Source: Aphrophora alni
Lineage: Eukaryota; Arthropoda; Insecta; Hemiptera; Aphrophoridae
NCBI GenBank assembly: GCA_963513935.1
Contig: OY740768.1
Location: forward strand, 76,236,877-76,300,876
DNA length: 64,000 nucleotides
Reading direction: 5' to 3'
Shown here: positions 32,827 to 45,552 of the stretch, piece after piece
Layout: each line of letters begins with the position of its first letter
How positions within the stretch are numbered: position 1 is the stretch's first letter
Program-made: the position numbers and the translations under genes
The notes under the pieces: model-generated
Seen by the model: the letters and a program-made list of their open reading frames with translations, nothing else
The model's database searches: none
What the model was told of the DNA's origin: nothing

Positions 32827-34367
32827 GTCAGTAAAAAAAGGAAGAAAAAAATCATTCTAAATAAAGAGGAAAAACTTCAGGCTTCGCAAATAAGAGTGCA
32901 AATTTAGTAAACTATTTTTAATTTTAGTATTTAATAACATAATTAACAATGTGTTATCACAATGACTAGCATTAAGCCTAATAGAAATGAGGTGAAGAAC
33001 TAGGAGGCCTTCAATTAATTTGTTATCAGGTCTATGCGCCTCAACAGACAAAACTTCCCATATATACACATTTTACTGTCCTCCTGTAGTAGGAAAAATT
33101 ACAGTTTCCATCTGACTTTAATAATAGTACAATTACTTATGATATAATTGTTTGATTTATTTGTAAAAAAAATTAATCAAATTAAAAAACTAACTAAGAA
33201 AACTATTTTTCTCAGAAGTGGTGTAATTTTTTTTTTTTTTTTTAAATTCTAAATAAAAAATTATCAAACTGGAAACCAAACATCTTATTTATATTTTACT
33301 TTAATGTCTTGCACTTTATAAAAATCTGTGCTTATAGCTTAGGATAATATAACTGTGTAAACGCTATGATTATTGCCAGTTATAATAAAAATTTCTAAAA
33401 GTTGTGAAAAAATCAGAGACAGAACTATCTGAGCTTTAGATTAAATTCTGCCTTGTCGTATTAATAATTTTATTTTTTATAAGTTAAATAAACAATGCAG
33501 ACTTTTGGAAGGAGAGATCTGTAATTGACAGGAAATAGATTTGCTTCCTTCATTCTGTTACTTCCAACATGTGTCAAATAAAACAGAAGGAAGAAAATAA
33601 TGTGTTTTTGTTGTTAATTACCTTAAGGTAAACATTGGATAAAATTGTGATTTAAAGAAATTATTTTCGTAACATAATGAAGAAATCAAAAATTTAAAAA
33701 GTGGACTACATTCTATATTTAGATTATTATATTTAGATATAATTCTATATTTATATATTAATTACGTTACAAAAATAAAGTATAATTGAAGCATGTTTGC
33801 ACGGAATTTGCAGATATTTTGGTAAAATTTATTTCTTTCAAGAAAACGTTTATGCTAAAACAATGGAATTTGTGGTCAACCTGATCAGACTTAGTTAAGG
33901 CTATATTAAAATTGGAGGTCGCCTGGTATCCAGAGTTCACAATTTTAAAGGCTATTTCTTCTTAGCCATACGTTGTTCCACTCTTTTGCTTGGAATAAAA
34001 GGACTTTTCTTGTGATCTCGAAATGTGATTACTAACCGGGTGTTTGACCTAGTGTAGAGCAGAGGTGAAGAAAATTTTCAGGGCCCAATATTTCCCCAGA
34101 ATACAAATTTTGTTGTCTGAAATATCCACCAAAACCTTGGCATATTTTCATAAAACTTTAACCTACAATATGTTGAGGATTAAAAACTATCCATGGATGA
34201 TATTACCTAAAAAATGTAAAAATGCCTAACATTTATCTAAAAAGAAATTTATTACATTGATATGTAACGTCAGTTGTCACCGAAAAATGGCAACATCCAT
34301 TATCACTTTTATTGAAGGTTGTTGATCACCTTTGAGGTATTGTACACTTTAAGAAGAATTGCTGAAG
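32827..34367. other. AT-rich intron DNA
   Basis: No gene or defined element. 33905-34010 begins with a stretch (AGGTCGCCTGGTATCCAGAG) that resembles 20850-20870, so it is probably a piece of the same dispersed repeat. The rest is low-complexity A/T sequence. Confidence 0.4.
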
Positions 34368-34733
34368 AAAGCATTGTGGAGGTACTGTATTTCTAAGGTT
34401 CTTTATAATAATGATTCGCATTTACCCCTAACCAAAATCACTGGAAACTTTAAAATAAAACACAATTATTTGATTAATTGTTCTTTATTTATTCTTCCTA
34501 CTAAATGAATTTTATTTCACTAGTAGACATGTAAGTTTAGATTTAGTTTAGAAGCAAGACCCTCCGATGATGATAACCATGTTATCGAAATGTACATCAG
34601 GGCATTTAGTGGAAAGAATAAATAAAGAACAATTAATCAAATAATTGTGTTTTATTTTAAAGTTTCCAGTGATTGTGATTAGGGGTAAATTCGAATCATT
34701 ATTGAGAATTTCACCACAGTGCTTAACAAGATT
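34368..34733. repeat. Foldback element with ~135-bp inverted arms and a hammerhead-like spacer
   Basis: The left arm (34368-34507) and right arm (34604-34733) are inverted copies, with long perfect stretches such as CACAATTATTTGATTAATTG and its complement, and TTTACCCCTAA with its complement. The ~95-bp spacer contains a hammerhead-like motif (34560-34602). The whole could be an inverted pair of terminal repeats of a Penelope-like element, or a foldback MITE. Confidence 0.75.
34560..34602 (+). ncRNA. Hammerhead-like ribozyme motif B
   Basis: Stem I is CCCT (34560-34563) with AGGG (34599-34602). Box 1 is CCGATGA (34564-34570), followed by a T. Stem II is GATAAC/GTTATC with loop CAT (34572-34586). 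Box 2 is GAAA (34587-34590). TGTACA (34591-34596) is self-complementary. TC (34597-34598) is the expected cleavage dinucleotide. The layout equals motif A, 9 kb away, including the C in place of the usual T at the second position of box 1. Confidence 0.65.
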
Positions 34734-35659
34734 GTATAGTTCTTTATAATGTTACTCAAATATTTTTATTTTTTCCTTGGGACTTCTGAATTTTCTATGC
34801 CATTTGCTTCTTCACCTTGAACCTATTATGGAATCCTAACAGCTTGATTTTTGTTTATCTTTATCAACCCATAGACATTCTTATTACACATTATTTTTTG
34901 AAGACTCCATTTCCTTTTAACATTGATTGAAAGTTTTCTTCGGTTAATTTTCCACTTTTCATTTCAATTATCATGTCATTAAGAGTGCTTTTAATTAAAT
35001 ATAATAACCAGTGATATTGCAAATATAGTCTTTTACGTTCTGAGATGTACAACCGAGATTCACTTTTAATATGTCAATAACGCTGTAAGGTTTGGAAAAT
35101 TTCGTGCGTACCAACAAGTAATATTTAGGATCAGTGCTGTTGCCTCGTCAAATGCCATCTAGAATATGATGAGAGAAACAGATGTTCAAGCAATACTGGA
35201 AGTATAAGACACCTTACTTCAAAATCCATAAAATGGTCAGTACTTACGAACCCTTTCATTGGAATACTTTAATGCCCAGGCTGTTTGAATTTCTTCAAAA
35301 CCCAAAATTTCCTAACAGCACCACCTATAACATCTTCTTGAGTGATTTACTGAAAGGCCATTTATACATTAACAAGCTGTGAATAATTGATGACATTATC
35401 GATGACACATTAATTGGCCAATTTTGGCAAACTTCCATACAAAGATGGTTAGCTGTGGGAGGGGCTATATTCTAGGGAGATCTTGATTTCCAACATACAT
35501 GTTGAGTATATTTCAGTTTTCATAAGGATCCATAAAAATTTAATGATTATTGAAGAATGTTTGGGTTTCGTATTAAGAAAATTGCACTGTATATATTAGT
35601 TCTTTTTAATTTTAAGTAAAGATTTTAATATAAATAAATAAATATTAATGTTGTTCTAG
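34734..35659. other. Intron 3' part before codanin exon at 35660
   Basis: No element recognised. A 66-codon + frame at 35182-35382 has no family resemblance. The acceptor is TTGTTCTAG. Confidence 0.4.
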
Positions 35660-35930
35660 ACAGATCAGGACAGTGAGACACCAGAAGGAACTTTACTGCC
35701 TGGAATAACTAAAGACAAATTGTCACTTTTGGAGGCGCGTTTAAAAAATCCTCAAGGAAGAAATAAGGGTTCACCTCGTCCACCAACACAATTTCCTGAT
35801 GACCAACATTTCTACAAAATATTTTTGGACGTAGCCAGTGAGAATTCCTTTTTTCGAGAGCATATTATAGATTGTTTGATTACCAGAATCCTTGAACTGG
35901 ATGATACTAGCTTTGAATTTGACGAATCTG
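35660..35930 (+). CDS. CDAN1: Codanin-1, exon with the LxxLEARL / FPDDQHF segment
   Basis: The exon is 271 nt, acceptor TTGTTCTAG, donor G|GTAAGA; phase 0 in, phase 1 out. It reads ITKDKLSLLEARLKNPQ, then PRPPTQFPDDQHFYKIFL, then HIIDCLITRILELDD. These match in order the human codanin-1 segment with 'ADKLgRLwrLqERL', 'PPPTFPGCQGFFRDFIL' and 'HLMDSLSLKIQELN'. The terminal G plus the first two bases of the next exon make an aspartate codon. Confidence 0.93.
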
Positions 35931-36298
35931 GTAAGATTTTGTTTAGAGACAATAAAGATGGTTTTGAAATTTGAATCAACAGTAGATTTGATGTTACATC
36001 GTTAAATCAAAAGTCATTTAAAAAATGTTGTCATAAATTGAATGTAAAACTAGTTTTATTTATATTTTCTTGGTCTTTTGGCCGCATTAATTGGTTATCA
36101 ACAATATATTTTCCTTATATATTTAATTGGTCTTGGAAGAACCTTTATTAATAGGTACGTTTTCTGTAAAAGTAACCTATAATTGAGCCACCTGCTCCAT
36201 TAGCAATTCAACTGTTTTAATCAGTTCATCACAGTTGGCACATGATGTTATTTTATTTAAAGATGGAGCAGCAAAAGATTTTCCTGGTACTCCTTTTA

Positions 36299-36341
<43 letters not shown>

Positions 36342-36607
36342 ATATTTTCCTATTAATATTTGTGTACTAGTAGGTAATATCAAGGACCACTTTCCAAGAT
36401 AAGCCTATGTTTCCTATCCATACAAAATCTAAACTAATTAAATGTTCTGATAGGAATATATTACTGGGTACAAATGAATAAATGAGCTAGCCAATCAATG
36501 GTTCAATATTATCATGTATATTCAAACATAAGGTACAACAAAATACTATATAAATGATTAAGCTCAAAACAAGTTAACAATGTAAACCTTACCATGGTTC
36601 ATTTATA
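35931..36607. other. Intron with a LINE scrap and a (TG)n run
   Basis: On the minus strand 36180-36260 reads CDELIKTVELLMEQVAQL, a coiled segment I associate with the start of Jockey-type LINE proteins. A (TG)n microsatellite is at 36303-36341. Otherwise AT-rich. Confidence 0.4.
36303..36341. repeat. (TG)n microsatellite
   Basis: About 19 perfect TG repeats. Confidence 0.95.
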
Positions 36608-39053
36608 CATGTAGTCTCCGTTATAAGCGGTATATGTGTTCCGGTAAAGTGCCGCGTAAACCAAACCCTTGTATAACGGGGACTATTTATAGCTTAGCAA
36701 GATCGCAGCAAATAGAACATCATATGTGCTGAAGTACAGCTTTGTATTGATATTGATCAAATAGGCTTACATTAAAAAGGATTATAGTAATTAAAAGAAG
36801 CAGTTTTGTTATTCAAATTAATTTGATTATATTGATGAAATACACAACCGAATTAGCACTACATGTGTACAGTATGTACTGTACACTATAAAATAATTCA
36901 GCAAATGAAAAATTTGTATAGTTACTTACATGTCACATATTTAAATTGAGTTATTATGTTAAAAAAAGGTATGTACATAAGAGGTTATAAAAATAAAAAG
37001 TTTTCGAGTTCTGTACAATAGTTTTTTTTTTTTCTTCTTTCTTCAAATTAAAATTACTGTAAAATATTAATGAATTCCAGTTTTTTGCATTTTTTGAAAA
37101 AAAGTTTTTTTCTAAACAGCTGAGTTGAGGATTTTAACTTTGAATTATATATCGTTCATGGTAGCACTTTTACATGTTCAACTTCTCTTTTGACATTTCT
37201 ACTTCTTGTTTTATCAGGATCATTGATTTCAAAGTAGCTTAAAGCATTATTGATCATTTGAAAGACCTCTGACATCCATTTACCAGTTAACACTTGTAAC
37301 ACATTCAGGTTCTTCATCTTCCTCAGACATTTCCACACAATATTCATCTTCCATGAACAGCAGGTCTTTCTTGCTTAGATCATCTTCTTCTTGTGCCGAT
37401 AGAAGCGTAGTAACATTTTTATCGTTAACATCAGTAAATCCCACTTGGTGAATCAAGTTCACTATTTATTTGGTTGTTTGAGAGATTCTATCAATTTATT
37501 CACTGTTGTTGATTGATTCCACGGAAACCTCAGGCGATAGTTTTTTCCTCATCCCGTTCATACAGTAAAGTGTCAGTCCTTTCCAACATTATCTATGATT
37601 TCAATAGCCATCTTAATGTTGAGCTGTTTCCAGAAAAATTTTAATTGAAATGTGGTCATTAGCATCACATGAGCTTATGAATTGTGAGACTATCCCCTTA
37701 AAGTAGTTGGCTTTGAACGCTGAAATTACACCTTGTCCATAGGCTGCAACAAGGACTAATGTTAGGAGGAAGAAACACAACTTTGATGTTTTCATTAACC
37801 ACACATATTTCTGAGGGATGGCTCGATACATCTATAAAAATCAAAACCTTAAACTCAATGTTTTCCTTCTCACAGTAGCATTTTAGTTCGTCTTGAAGAT
37901 TTGAAAAATAGTCAAAATATTTTTCCTGTTATCTAACCTTTCTTACGAGATTTCCAAACAACTGGGAGTTTACTTTTATCACAACCTTTAAGTGCTCATG
38001 GGTTTTCTGACTGATATGTCATCAATGGTTTTAATTTGCAATCTCCGGTGGCATTGTCCCCAAAAAGAAATATGCAACTGTCCTTAGCAGCTTTGAAACA
38101 GGATGAAGTTTTCTGTTCAATAGAAATAAAAGTTTTGCTTGGCATTCTTTTACAAAATACACCAGTTTCGTCTAAATTAAAAAATTGCTTTGCTATAAAA
38201 CCATTTCATGCAATAATATTTTTCAATGTAGTTCCTTTGAATTCATCAGCTCATTATCTGCAGAAGCAACCTCGCCCGTAAGTTTTAATCTGTGACAAGT
38301 GTTGCAAGCCTTAAAACGGTTGAACCAACCTCTATTAGTGTTAAATGTTGGTATATTATCATTACCTTGTGTTAATTCTGCATAAAGACTTTTAGCTATT
38401 TCTTGAACGGTTGCGATAGAAATAGGCGAATTCCGTTGGTTGTAGTATTCAATCCAGACAGACAAATGCTTTTCCATTTTCCGATTGCTTTTGTGAATTG
38501 CGTCTGAGTTTTACTGTAATGTTCTTACGACTTAATGTTGAATATTCCATTACTCGCTAAATATCGACAACATGTTCCCCATTATCAATACGTTTTAAAT
38601 CTTCCAGTTTAATCTCCAATGAAAGAAAATATCTCACATGTTTTTCAGTATTCACACTTGAATGTTCCTTACGTTTTTGTGACATTTTCAATAATTCTGC
38701 AACGAAATGAAATGTTACACCACTCATAAAACGCTAACAGGAAATACACTTGGTAGACTAGGTAGTACACAACGCAGAGCTACTGACAGCACTCGATGAC
38801 TAAGTTGTAAAAATAGACAACCCAGACAATGACAGAGCAAGTAGGGGAGTGGCAGTGCTATAGAAGCACTGACCTTGAGATAAAAGTGAGGTGACAAACA
38901 GCGCATCATCGCCACATCATTACCAACTGTATACTCCAAACAAACACAGCTTTGGTGCAACTTAGCTTAAATATAAAACCTCTCAAGAATCTTTTCCTTT
39001 TTTTAAACCGTGAAATCATGTAAAGTGGGACTGCGTATATTGGAGATTGCCTG
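36608..39053 (-). mobile_element. Tigger (pogo superfamily, TIGD1-like) transposon, decayed
   Basis: Imperfect inverted ends (left CATGTAGTCTCCGTTATAAG; right read in reverse CAGGCAATCTCCAATATACG) are flanked by TA at 36606-36607 and 39054-39055. On the minus strand the transposase order is kept: CENP-B-type DNA-binding domain at 38223-38477 (MEKHLSVWIEYYNQRN, then RGWFNRFKACNTCHRLKLTG), then catalytic-domain scraps, including GQGVISAFKANYFKG at 37700-37760, and the C-terminal acidic region at 37156-37462 (SEEDEEPE). Stops and frameshifts in the core make it inactive. It is larger and more complete than the pogo-like element at 15050. Confidence 0.8.
38223..38477 (-). pseudogene. Tigger transposase, DNA-binding fragment
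   Basis: The 84-residue frame carries the second helix-turn-helix of CENP-B/Tigger proteins: MEKHLSVWIEYYNQRNSPIS, a helix up to SLYAEL, then RGWFNRFKACNTCH and LTGEVASAD. In intact family members the same frame goes on into the DDE domain; here it stops after 84 residues and resumes in other frames. Confidence 0.75.
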
Positions 39054-39199
39054 TATTGGTATTTCATACAATATACAATGATTCTAAACCTTCAATCGAG
39101 AAAAATCCTAATGATTATGACAATTGTGTGAGATTATAGTAATATTCATCACTTAAATAAATTACACTCGAAGCTTGATCATCTTCTATTATTGGTCCT

Positions 39200-40740
39200 G
39201 AACTGTGACCCTTTGTAGTAGATCCTTTTCCTAAAGAACTTGGTATGCCAATTCACTCTAGCAGCATTCCCCGATCCAGCAGTCTTTTATTGATTGACTC
39301 CATTTTCCACTCAGCCTTAGCTTACTTCAAAACGAGTCATTCGTGATGAATTTGATGTTTGGAAGCTAGGCGATTTCTAATTGATTTTGTCATTTCAAAT
39401 CGAGCTAAGGGTGGAGTGGCAATATTTGCCCATAACTCTATATGTGGTACATCTGTAAACCTTATGACTTCATTGTAAGCAGTAGCAATAATTATTACTA
39501 CACCATATAACATGACGATTTTAGTTTTGTAAGTGCATGTAATTAATTACAGGTTTCTTGAAGTGGAATTAATTGACCTTATCAGACAATTGTCTTCCCT
39601 ATTTTTTTTGGTTTGAGATTTTAATGTCCTCCACTATACATGGTGATCAAGCACCTGCAGCTCTAGAAGCAATCATATTGATAGAATTCAATCCAATTTG
39701 AATTTGAGAATTTGATTCTGTTCAATTATGGTTCACTAACTTTTCTAGCGGCTTCTACAGATGGTTGGACAACTATTGATTTTTCATTTTGTAACCCATG
39801 TCTTCCCATTAAATTGTAGTTGTCCAATCTCTGTCACATACAGTAGAAATCACGCTCCTCTATAATTTATATTCTCTTACTTTTCTTGTTGTAATGATGG
39901 CCTTTCTAGGTGGATTTGTATAAAAATCAAAATGGAAAGATTTCACCAAAGCATTAAATTTAAATTTAAGCACCAAATTAAATTTTGTTCCTATTCATGA
40001 AGCAGTAAATTTATTTTCAACAGCACTCCTGTCAACAATGTTCCAAAAATGTCATCAAGAACATTACGTCTACAAGATCCTTGGTGGAACGACGATTGTA
40101 ATGACACTCTATTGACATAATAAAGGTCTAAGGAAGATTAATCGAAGACCTACATGTGGAAATCTTGAAAATAACACTACGAGTCTAAGCATGCATTCAT
40201 AAATTCGTAAGCATTTACGAGTTTCTTATGGATTTCATTCGAGCTTAGTCTCTAGCTTACTTGCTGAAACTGGAGAACCATATCTTTCTCAACAGACAGC
40301 AATTATAAATATCGTCTATTAGTAGTTTGCGCTCCAAACAGTATCACCCAGCTTATGGCATTGTTTTTAATAATCCTTTGGTTGAACGATATCTATATCG
40401 TTAGAATCATACTGCCTCATTTGGCATTAGAATTCTTCGAATCCTTAACAATTTGGCACTTGTACTTCCTTCAATGTATGAGTATGCTCCATGTTTTATT
40501 CCTTCATGGTGTATGTAAATGCCAAATTTTGAATTTTTATTGTCCAGGCTCATTAAGTACAACACTCTTGATGTAATTTGTTGTCATGAGTTTAAGTATA
40601 TAACAAATGAATACCCATCTAGTGAGATTATTTTCACTGATGGTTCAAAACTGAACAATAAAGTTGATTCTATACATTACTCAAGTTGTGTTGATGTTGT
40701 ATATTAAACTTTATCAAAGTTTACAATTGTTAACTAGTTT
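39200..40740 (+). mobile_element. Jockey/R1-type LINE relic, + strand
   Basis: In order on the + strand are an endonuclease (GGVAIFAHNS near 39410, then DFNVLHYTW near 39620, SRSNHIDRIQSNLNL near 39670, and TDGWTTIDFSF near 39760), a segment PWWNDDCND near 40080, and then the C-terminal RNase H start (NEYPSSEIIFTDGSKLNN at 40600-40660). The reverse transcriptase core between about 40300 and 40350 is missing. Stops are frequent. It is oriented like codanin-1. Confidence 0.75.
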
Positions 40741-43700
40741 TAGTGTTGTTAATTTTGTTCAAATTTTATATTTTTTGTTTTGTTTTTAGTCTTTCGTTTT
40801 ATTTGTAAAATTTATGATGAGGACCATTTTATGCTCCTTGTTTGTGAAGACGATGATCACTCCAATAATTTTTCGCTTTAAAAAATCCAAAAAGTTTTAT
40901 AGCTTTGACCTACAAGGAACTGCTTCAAATACAGGAACAAGTGGAAGTCATATGGTGTTAGGTCTGGGCTGTAAGGGGGGGGATGATCCATATGTACCCA
41001 GACAAATGATGTGATGAGCTCATGCATTTTAGCTAAATTTTTTTATGGCTGAGCATTATTGTTAACCACTACAACTGTGTGACTAAACATGCCTAACGTT
41101 TTGTTTTGCTTTGCACTATACAATATCTTTAAGGTCTGATAACAAGATACATTTGTTGTTGTACCCTGTAACATGAAATCAACAAGCAAAATCCCTTACT
41201 GTCTCAAAAAACTGTACACATAATTTTCCTTGTAGAAATGATTTGCTTGAATTTCTCCTTTTTTGGAAATCTAGTATACTTCCATGGACTGTTGTTTTGA
41301 TTCCAACATAATATGAGACTCCCACATGTCATCACCAGAGGCAAAGTGGTTTTAAAAAACTTAATCATCGTATTGTATGAAAAAAGTGGAAGCACTCCCA
41401 AGTTACTTATTTTTGTGCTTCACTGTAAACATTTTGGCACCCAGTGTGAGTATAACCTCTAGTAATTTAAACAATATGACACAATTTCACACAGGACAGT
41501 TTTCGAAATTTGTGGATTATTACAAAAATTACGATATTGTATATTGCCTTCTTATGAAATTTTTCGTTTACGAAGTGCACTAAATCATCAATGATGATAG
41601 TTCCAATGCGCATTTTCGTGCAATTCATTTAACTGTGTAATCTATTTTCTCACCATCCCATCACTAATCTGGTGATGAATCTCTACTGGTTTCACATTTT
41701 GTAATTGTTATAAAATTGAAGGTTTTATAAATTTATATGACTTTATTATTAAAATTTAAAAAAAATGAAGTTTAAGAAAGTTATTTCTATTAATTTTAAA
41801 ATTATTGCTCAGCTAATGGGCGCCAGATGTGTTAACATCAATTTTGAAAACAAACATGAATTTACTTTTTATCAAAAATATCTCGAGGTCACAAGTTCTT
41901 TTAAAAACATACTTGGCATAGGTGATGAAAGAAAGAACCAAATCTTTTTCTGCTGAAATTGTACATTTTTATTTATTAAACATCCTAAAATTATTAATAT
42001 TTTTTATAAAGCACATTTTATATATTTTATAATAACAATTTATTATACTTTTCTTTTTCTATTCAAAAATGTTGCAACAGGAATTTACTTTTTATTTAAA
42101 TTTAAATCACTATGTTAATCTCTGATGGAGATTTACTTTAAATATTAAAATTTCATTATTTTGGTTAATTTATTTCTCTTAAAATATTTTTTAAGCAGAT
42201 TAAAAAGTTCAAACATGTATAGCAACATATATCAAAACATAATATAAGTTCTTAATCCTAAATTAACATAAGGTGTTTATACCAGACCACCCATTCTCAT
42301 AAAAAATGTCCGAAGGTATTAGTTCAAGATGTCCTAAGTCTTGTAGATTACTGCATATGTTGTTTTCTGAAAAGTTCATGTTTCGAATGTTCACACAGCA
42401 CTCTAGAAATGTTTTTTGTACGATAGTCATAACATTTATCGTTAATATAAGGATATTCAGTTCAGTACACGAATTTCGCCACATGGTAAACGATCAGTTT
42501 AAGACTCACGTATATAGTACACAATCTCTTAGTATTTGAAATCTTACGAACTCGAGTGTTCATTAAGTTTTTTATATTCACTGTCCAGTTACTCACTTTA
42601 TACAAATTGTACCACTTTTTGTTTGTCAATTATATGCACTAAGTCTATTAGTCCATCAACCACGTTTACATTGTCATTGAACACACCCGTTATCACTTCT
42701 CTAACCATTTTTTATTTTGTTAGTCTCTATTTGAGACAAAAAATCAAATCTATTACATTTTAAAATAAAACAAGCTCTCAATTAAGACTTCACTAAAGAC
42801 ATCTTACACCTCGTGTTCTGAACTAAGACTTTTTAACACAACGTTCATCTACAAGCTCCCAACTAAGACTCTACTTTTCATACAACCTTACTCCACTAAG
42901 CTCCTTACTAGACTGCCTGAACCACGAGATTTTCTCTCTCCCGCTTCCTTCAAAAATCCTTTTGACACATCAATTTATATTTAATTATTCATCTTACACA
43001 TCTACAACGTTTTACTATAAAACATTTATTATAAAATCATTTTAAAACTATTTATAACACAAAATTATTTTCTTGGACTTTTTTATTAATAGTTTACGGC
43101 TTTCTTTAATTAAATTTACGACTCGCATTAGTTAGGAACCAATCAGCTTCTTTGACCTATATTCTATAGAGCCAATCACGTCGTGTCTTTCAACCCTATT
43201 ATTTACTATGTTACAATTTCTTGCATTAAAAAAATGGATAATAGTCCAGAGTTGACAGTGGTATGTTTTCAATTGTTTTAAACATTTTAATCTAAATATC
43301 AAACTGTAATCATAACTATTTCCCTCTTAATGATGCCTGTAGTCAGCTAACATATGAAGGATCTCAGCATGCATGCTTGCAAAGATTACTGATGCTCTCT
43401 AGTGAGCCACATTTGAAAATTGTACTTATTTATTGAACACACTTCGTATATTGTATCATATAGCAAGAGTGATTGAAAAATGAGCAAAGCTAGTAGATAA
43501 CACTTTCTAAATGTTATGTTAAGTGTAGTGAACGCTATAGGTAATAAAAAAGAATACTGAGTAATGATTATAAACTAAATAATTTTAATATGCAAACTTA
43601 AAATATAACTTCTCTATAGGATGAGCATAACTTCATCTAAAGCACCTCTTATTGTCCATGATGCATTGCAGACATCAGTGCCAACTTATTATTTATAACT

Positions 43701-44658
43701 TCAGAACATAGCAATCCTTTACAATATTACAAAAAATAAAATTAACGTACATTGTAACTTAAGCAATAACTTGAATCTATTTGAGTCCTGGGTTTTAATG
43801 AAAATATCTATATTTATATTATTAGTATGGTTTATGGTATTATACTTATGTCACAGCAAAATAACAGCATGGCAGTAGCATATGATTTCAAGTCACATCA
43901 ATTGTTTTTTTATAATTAGGAAGTATCTGCCATAATTAAAAACAAAAACAAAATTTTAATTTTCAATCAGTTTTGTTCAAATGTAACTTGTAATGTCATA
44001 AATAAAACTTTTTGGTCAACCATCCATCAAGAATCATATAATGAGGGTGTTCCAGTAAAAAACTGAAAATCACCAAAGCTGTTATTTAATGTCAAGATTA
44101 GAGTTAAAAAAGAAAGCTAATATTCCAAACCAATATATTATAAAGGCAAATACTTCGGCAAAACAAAAAGAATATCATACTTTGAGAGTAATAGACAAAC
44201 ATAATTATATTTTAATAAGCTCTACTGTGGAATCACCACAATAATACTGCTTTAGTTTAGCCCAGGACTTGTCACATGGCAGTGGAGGGTTAAAGTGTTA
44301 TTAAATGGTCAATTAAATTTTTTATTTTCTCCGTTAAAAATTGGAATGTGTCATAAATTTTCATAAATCTGTATGTATCAAAAATGGGTTTCAGTATTTT
44401 CCAAAAATCAGTTTTAAAAAAAATCAGTCAAAAAATGTAGTTTTTCAAATATCCCCTTAACTAGATCAAGGAAACTAATCACTAACCTTTTCCACTGTAA
44501 TTCAAAACTCAATATCACACGAAAAACAATATATTTTATTAAGTAATAGTAATATATAAGCAGATATTTTATGTTTGCATTAGTATGTGTGAAAATGTTT
44601 GTGCATATTTAATTTCTGTTTTTTAATATATTTGTTTGATAATCCTCTGTTTACATAG
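40741..44658. other. Long AT-rich intron stretch
   Basis: 40880-41020 contains a less AT-rich segment with an open frame (HMVLGLGCKGGDDPYVPRQM), not identified. 42780-43213 has features of an LTR on the minus strand (reading in reverse from 43213: TGTAACATAG, two ATTGG boxes and a TATAAATAG-like box about 200 bp in). I could not find its other end or a target duplication. No other gene seen. The end has the acceptor TTTACATAG for the next exon. Confidence 0.35.
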
Positions 44659-44816
44659 ATAGCAGATGGGAAGAAATAACTCTAGAATTCCGACATACTG
44701 TGATCTTATCATGCTTGCTTGCTAAATTCTTGGGGCTTGTTGTTTTCTCACCATATAGTAGACTTTCAAATTTACCTGAGAATATTATTGAGACTCAGAT
44801 ATCTATTAGGCAAAAT
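44659..44816 (+). CDS. CDAN1: Codanin-1, short exon with LLAKFLGLVVFSPY
   Basis: The exon is 158 nt, acceptor TTTACATAG, donor AAT|GTAAGT (near-ideal); phase 1 in, phase 0 out. It contains WEEITLEFRHTVILSCLLAK and LLAKFLGLVVFSPY, which correspond to the human codanin-1 segment with 'LLAKFLGFVAFLPY'. It is too short to stand out as an open frame and was found by asking what must lie between the exons at 35660 (phase 1 out) and 55758 (phase 0 in). It joins both exactly. This makes the chain of exons continuous. Confidence 0.93.
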
Positions 44817-45552
44817 GTAAGTATTCATTTAATAATTTTGTTTCAAAAATAATGTTTGTTTATTAAGTTAAATGTAATTCTGAATTATTTAAGTTTAAAT
44901 AATATGTAACTTTATTGAACTAATATGTTTAACCCTCCAACTCGCATTCTATAAATATTGCCTTTTTTAATAATTTTGTAAAAAATCATAAAAAATATTA
45001 ATTTTATTCAAAACCAAACTTTTTTTCTGGAAAGTGCATATAATTTATCTTTGTAAAGAAAAATATGTTACATGTTACGTTTTGGAGTATGTCAGGAATG
45101 AAAAAATGAAGTGAAAAATCCCACAGAAAAGCATATATATCATACTAATTTTTTATTTTTTCAAGATATACAAAAGTTTTATAATATAGTTGTGAATAGA
45201 AGTTGGTAAAAAAAAAAATATCAATTTCTAAAATTTGTATTAGGAAAAAAATATTTATATAAAAAGTCTAAAATAGCTGAAATGTTAGCCCTATTTTGAA
45301 AAAAATCACTAAAAATAGTAACATTATCCAAATCACAACTACTTACTATCATTTTCCTTAGAAATGAATGTAGATTTTATGTATGTATTGCCAAAAGTTT
45401 TAGATGAAAACTTTTGGAGTTATTATGTTAGGAATCAAAAACCGTGCAATAACCTAGGCAAAAATTCCACATAAAAGCATACATTTACAGTACAAGATTA
45501 AAAAAAATTTTTTTCATGACACAAAAGTGTTGTAATAACGATTTGGATAATA

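Noticed and set aside
36177..36383. Minus-strand frame with a His-Thr repeat
   Set aside because: The repeat is the translated (TG)n microsatellite; only the short LINE-like segment beside it has meaning.
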